Assembly: GCF_018205975.1 (NCBI RefSeq)
Contig: NZ_CP073577.1
Coordinates: 2,232,001-2,296,000 of the forward strand
Reading direction: 5' to 3'
Length of the DNA: 64,000 nucleotides
Source of the DNA: Erythrobacter sp. JK5
Lineage (GTDB): Bacteria > Pseudomonadota > Alphaproteobacteria > Sphingomonadales > Sphingomonadaceae
Below are positions 63,748 to 64,000 of this stretch, one piece after another. Position 1 is the stretch's first letter, and each line of letters opens with the position of its first letter. Under the pieces are notes generated by a model. It had not been told where the DNA came from and did not search any database. It saw only the letters and a list, made by a program, of their open reading frames with translations. A program made the position numbers and the translations under genes.

Positions 63748-64000
63748 TCAGGTCAGGACGTTCGCGCCGCTCATGTAGACGTAGACTTCCTGGAATTTCG
63801 GACCGTCATCGCCGGGGCGCAGACGCCAGAAGTTGGTGTTGTGGAGCAGGGTCACCTGGCCTTGCGAATCGTGCAGCTCGGCAACGAAACAGGCGGAAAT
63901 GCGCCCGTTCGCCTCGTCCACGGTGCAGATGAAATCGCGGTGGATGATGGTTTCGTAGGCGGCGAAGAAATCCTCGAACATGCGGCGGATCTCGTCTTTG
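63748..64000 (-). CDS. NTF2/SnoaL-like protein (partial, 5' end outside the window)
   Basis: The frame is open from base 64000 (KDEIRRMFEDFFAAYETIIH) to a stop at 63748, so the internal ATG near 63981 is not the real start. The part seen has the cone-fold pattern of SnoaL/NTF2-like proteins, with a C-terminal strand pair (TLLHNTNFWRLRPGDDGP, VYVYMSG). Such small proteins may be enzymes or dehydratase subunits. It lies 68 bases upstream of the TonB receptor in the same direction, so the two may share an operon. Confidence 0.7.
   Translation of the reverse strand, partial: KDEIRRMFEDFFAAYETIIHRDFICTVDEANGRISACFVAELHDSQGQVTLLHNTNFWRLRPGDDGPKFQEVYVYMSGANVLT

Overview
The window is high-GC DNA with dense, mostly overlapping genes, from an alphaproteobacterium. 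The best guess is Sphingomonadales, probably the Erythrobacteraceae. This is inferred from gene content, from a TonB-receptor and alpha/beta-hydrolase rich flank, and from an intergenic palindrome type that I recall as common in sphingomonad genomes. No rRNA, tRNA, CRISPR array or insertion sequence was seen.

Region 1 (1-8451, minus strand) is a polymorphic-toxin locus. A Sec-exported 1590-residue Rhs/YD-repeat protein with a nuclease-like tip is preceded by a small secreted YD protein and followed by its presumed immunity gene. Downstream lie two displaced Rhs C-terminal cassettes. Each repeats the end of the Rhs core and carries a different toxin tip and a different immunity gene. The first of these (CT2 with a DUF2750-type immunity gene) is open. 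The second (CT1) is broken by several lesions, but the immunity gene after it still looks intact and runs off the window. This is a silent toxin-tip array.

Region 2 (8741-12737) holds a nucleotidyltransferase-like protein, a flavin reductase, nhaA and an alpha/beta hydrolase.

Region 3 (12740-49232) is a nearly complete flagellar gene set in four blocks. (a) A 17-gene minus-strand run from a sigma-54 activator through fliEFGHIJKLMNOPQR-flhB-fliD-fliS builds the basal body, C-ring, export gate and filament cap. (b) fliC and a HAD-family protein sit next to each other. (c) flgBCDEFGHIJKL-motAB builds rod, hook, rings, junction and stator, and is headed by a clear -24/-12 promoter. (d) A second MotA/MotB-like pair and a GGDEF protein are followed by flgA-flgM-flgN-transglycosylase-flhA-fliA, with a perfect -24/-12 promoter before flgA. 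The layout implies a sigma-54/activator, then FliA/FlgM cascade. No chemotaxis genes, flhF or flhG are present, and FliM lacks the usual N-terminal CheY-binding motif.

Region 4 (49270-64000) is metabolic: a TolB-propeller/amidohydrolase fusion, an acyl-CoA dehydrogenase and aminoglycoside-phosphotransferase-like kinase pair, a secreted alpha/beta hydrolase, an aldehyde dehydrogenase, a glutathione transferase, methylthioadenosine phosphorylase, an isochorismatase-family hydrolase, a TonB-dependent receptor and an NTF2-like protein that runs off the end.

Five otherwise well-conserved genes (fliL, flgF, flhA, the hydrolase after nhaA, the isochorismatase-like gene) each carry a single-base loss at a G/C run. 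The shared pattern points to assembly or sequencing undercalls rather than gene decay. The damage in the Rhs CT1 cassette is of a different kind and looks real.
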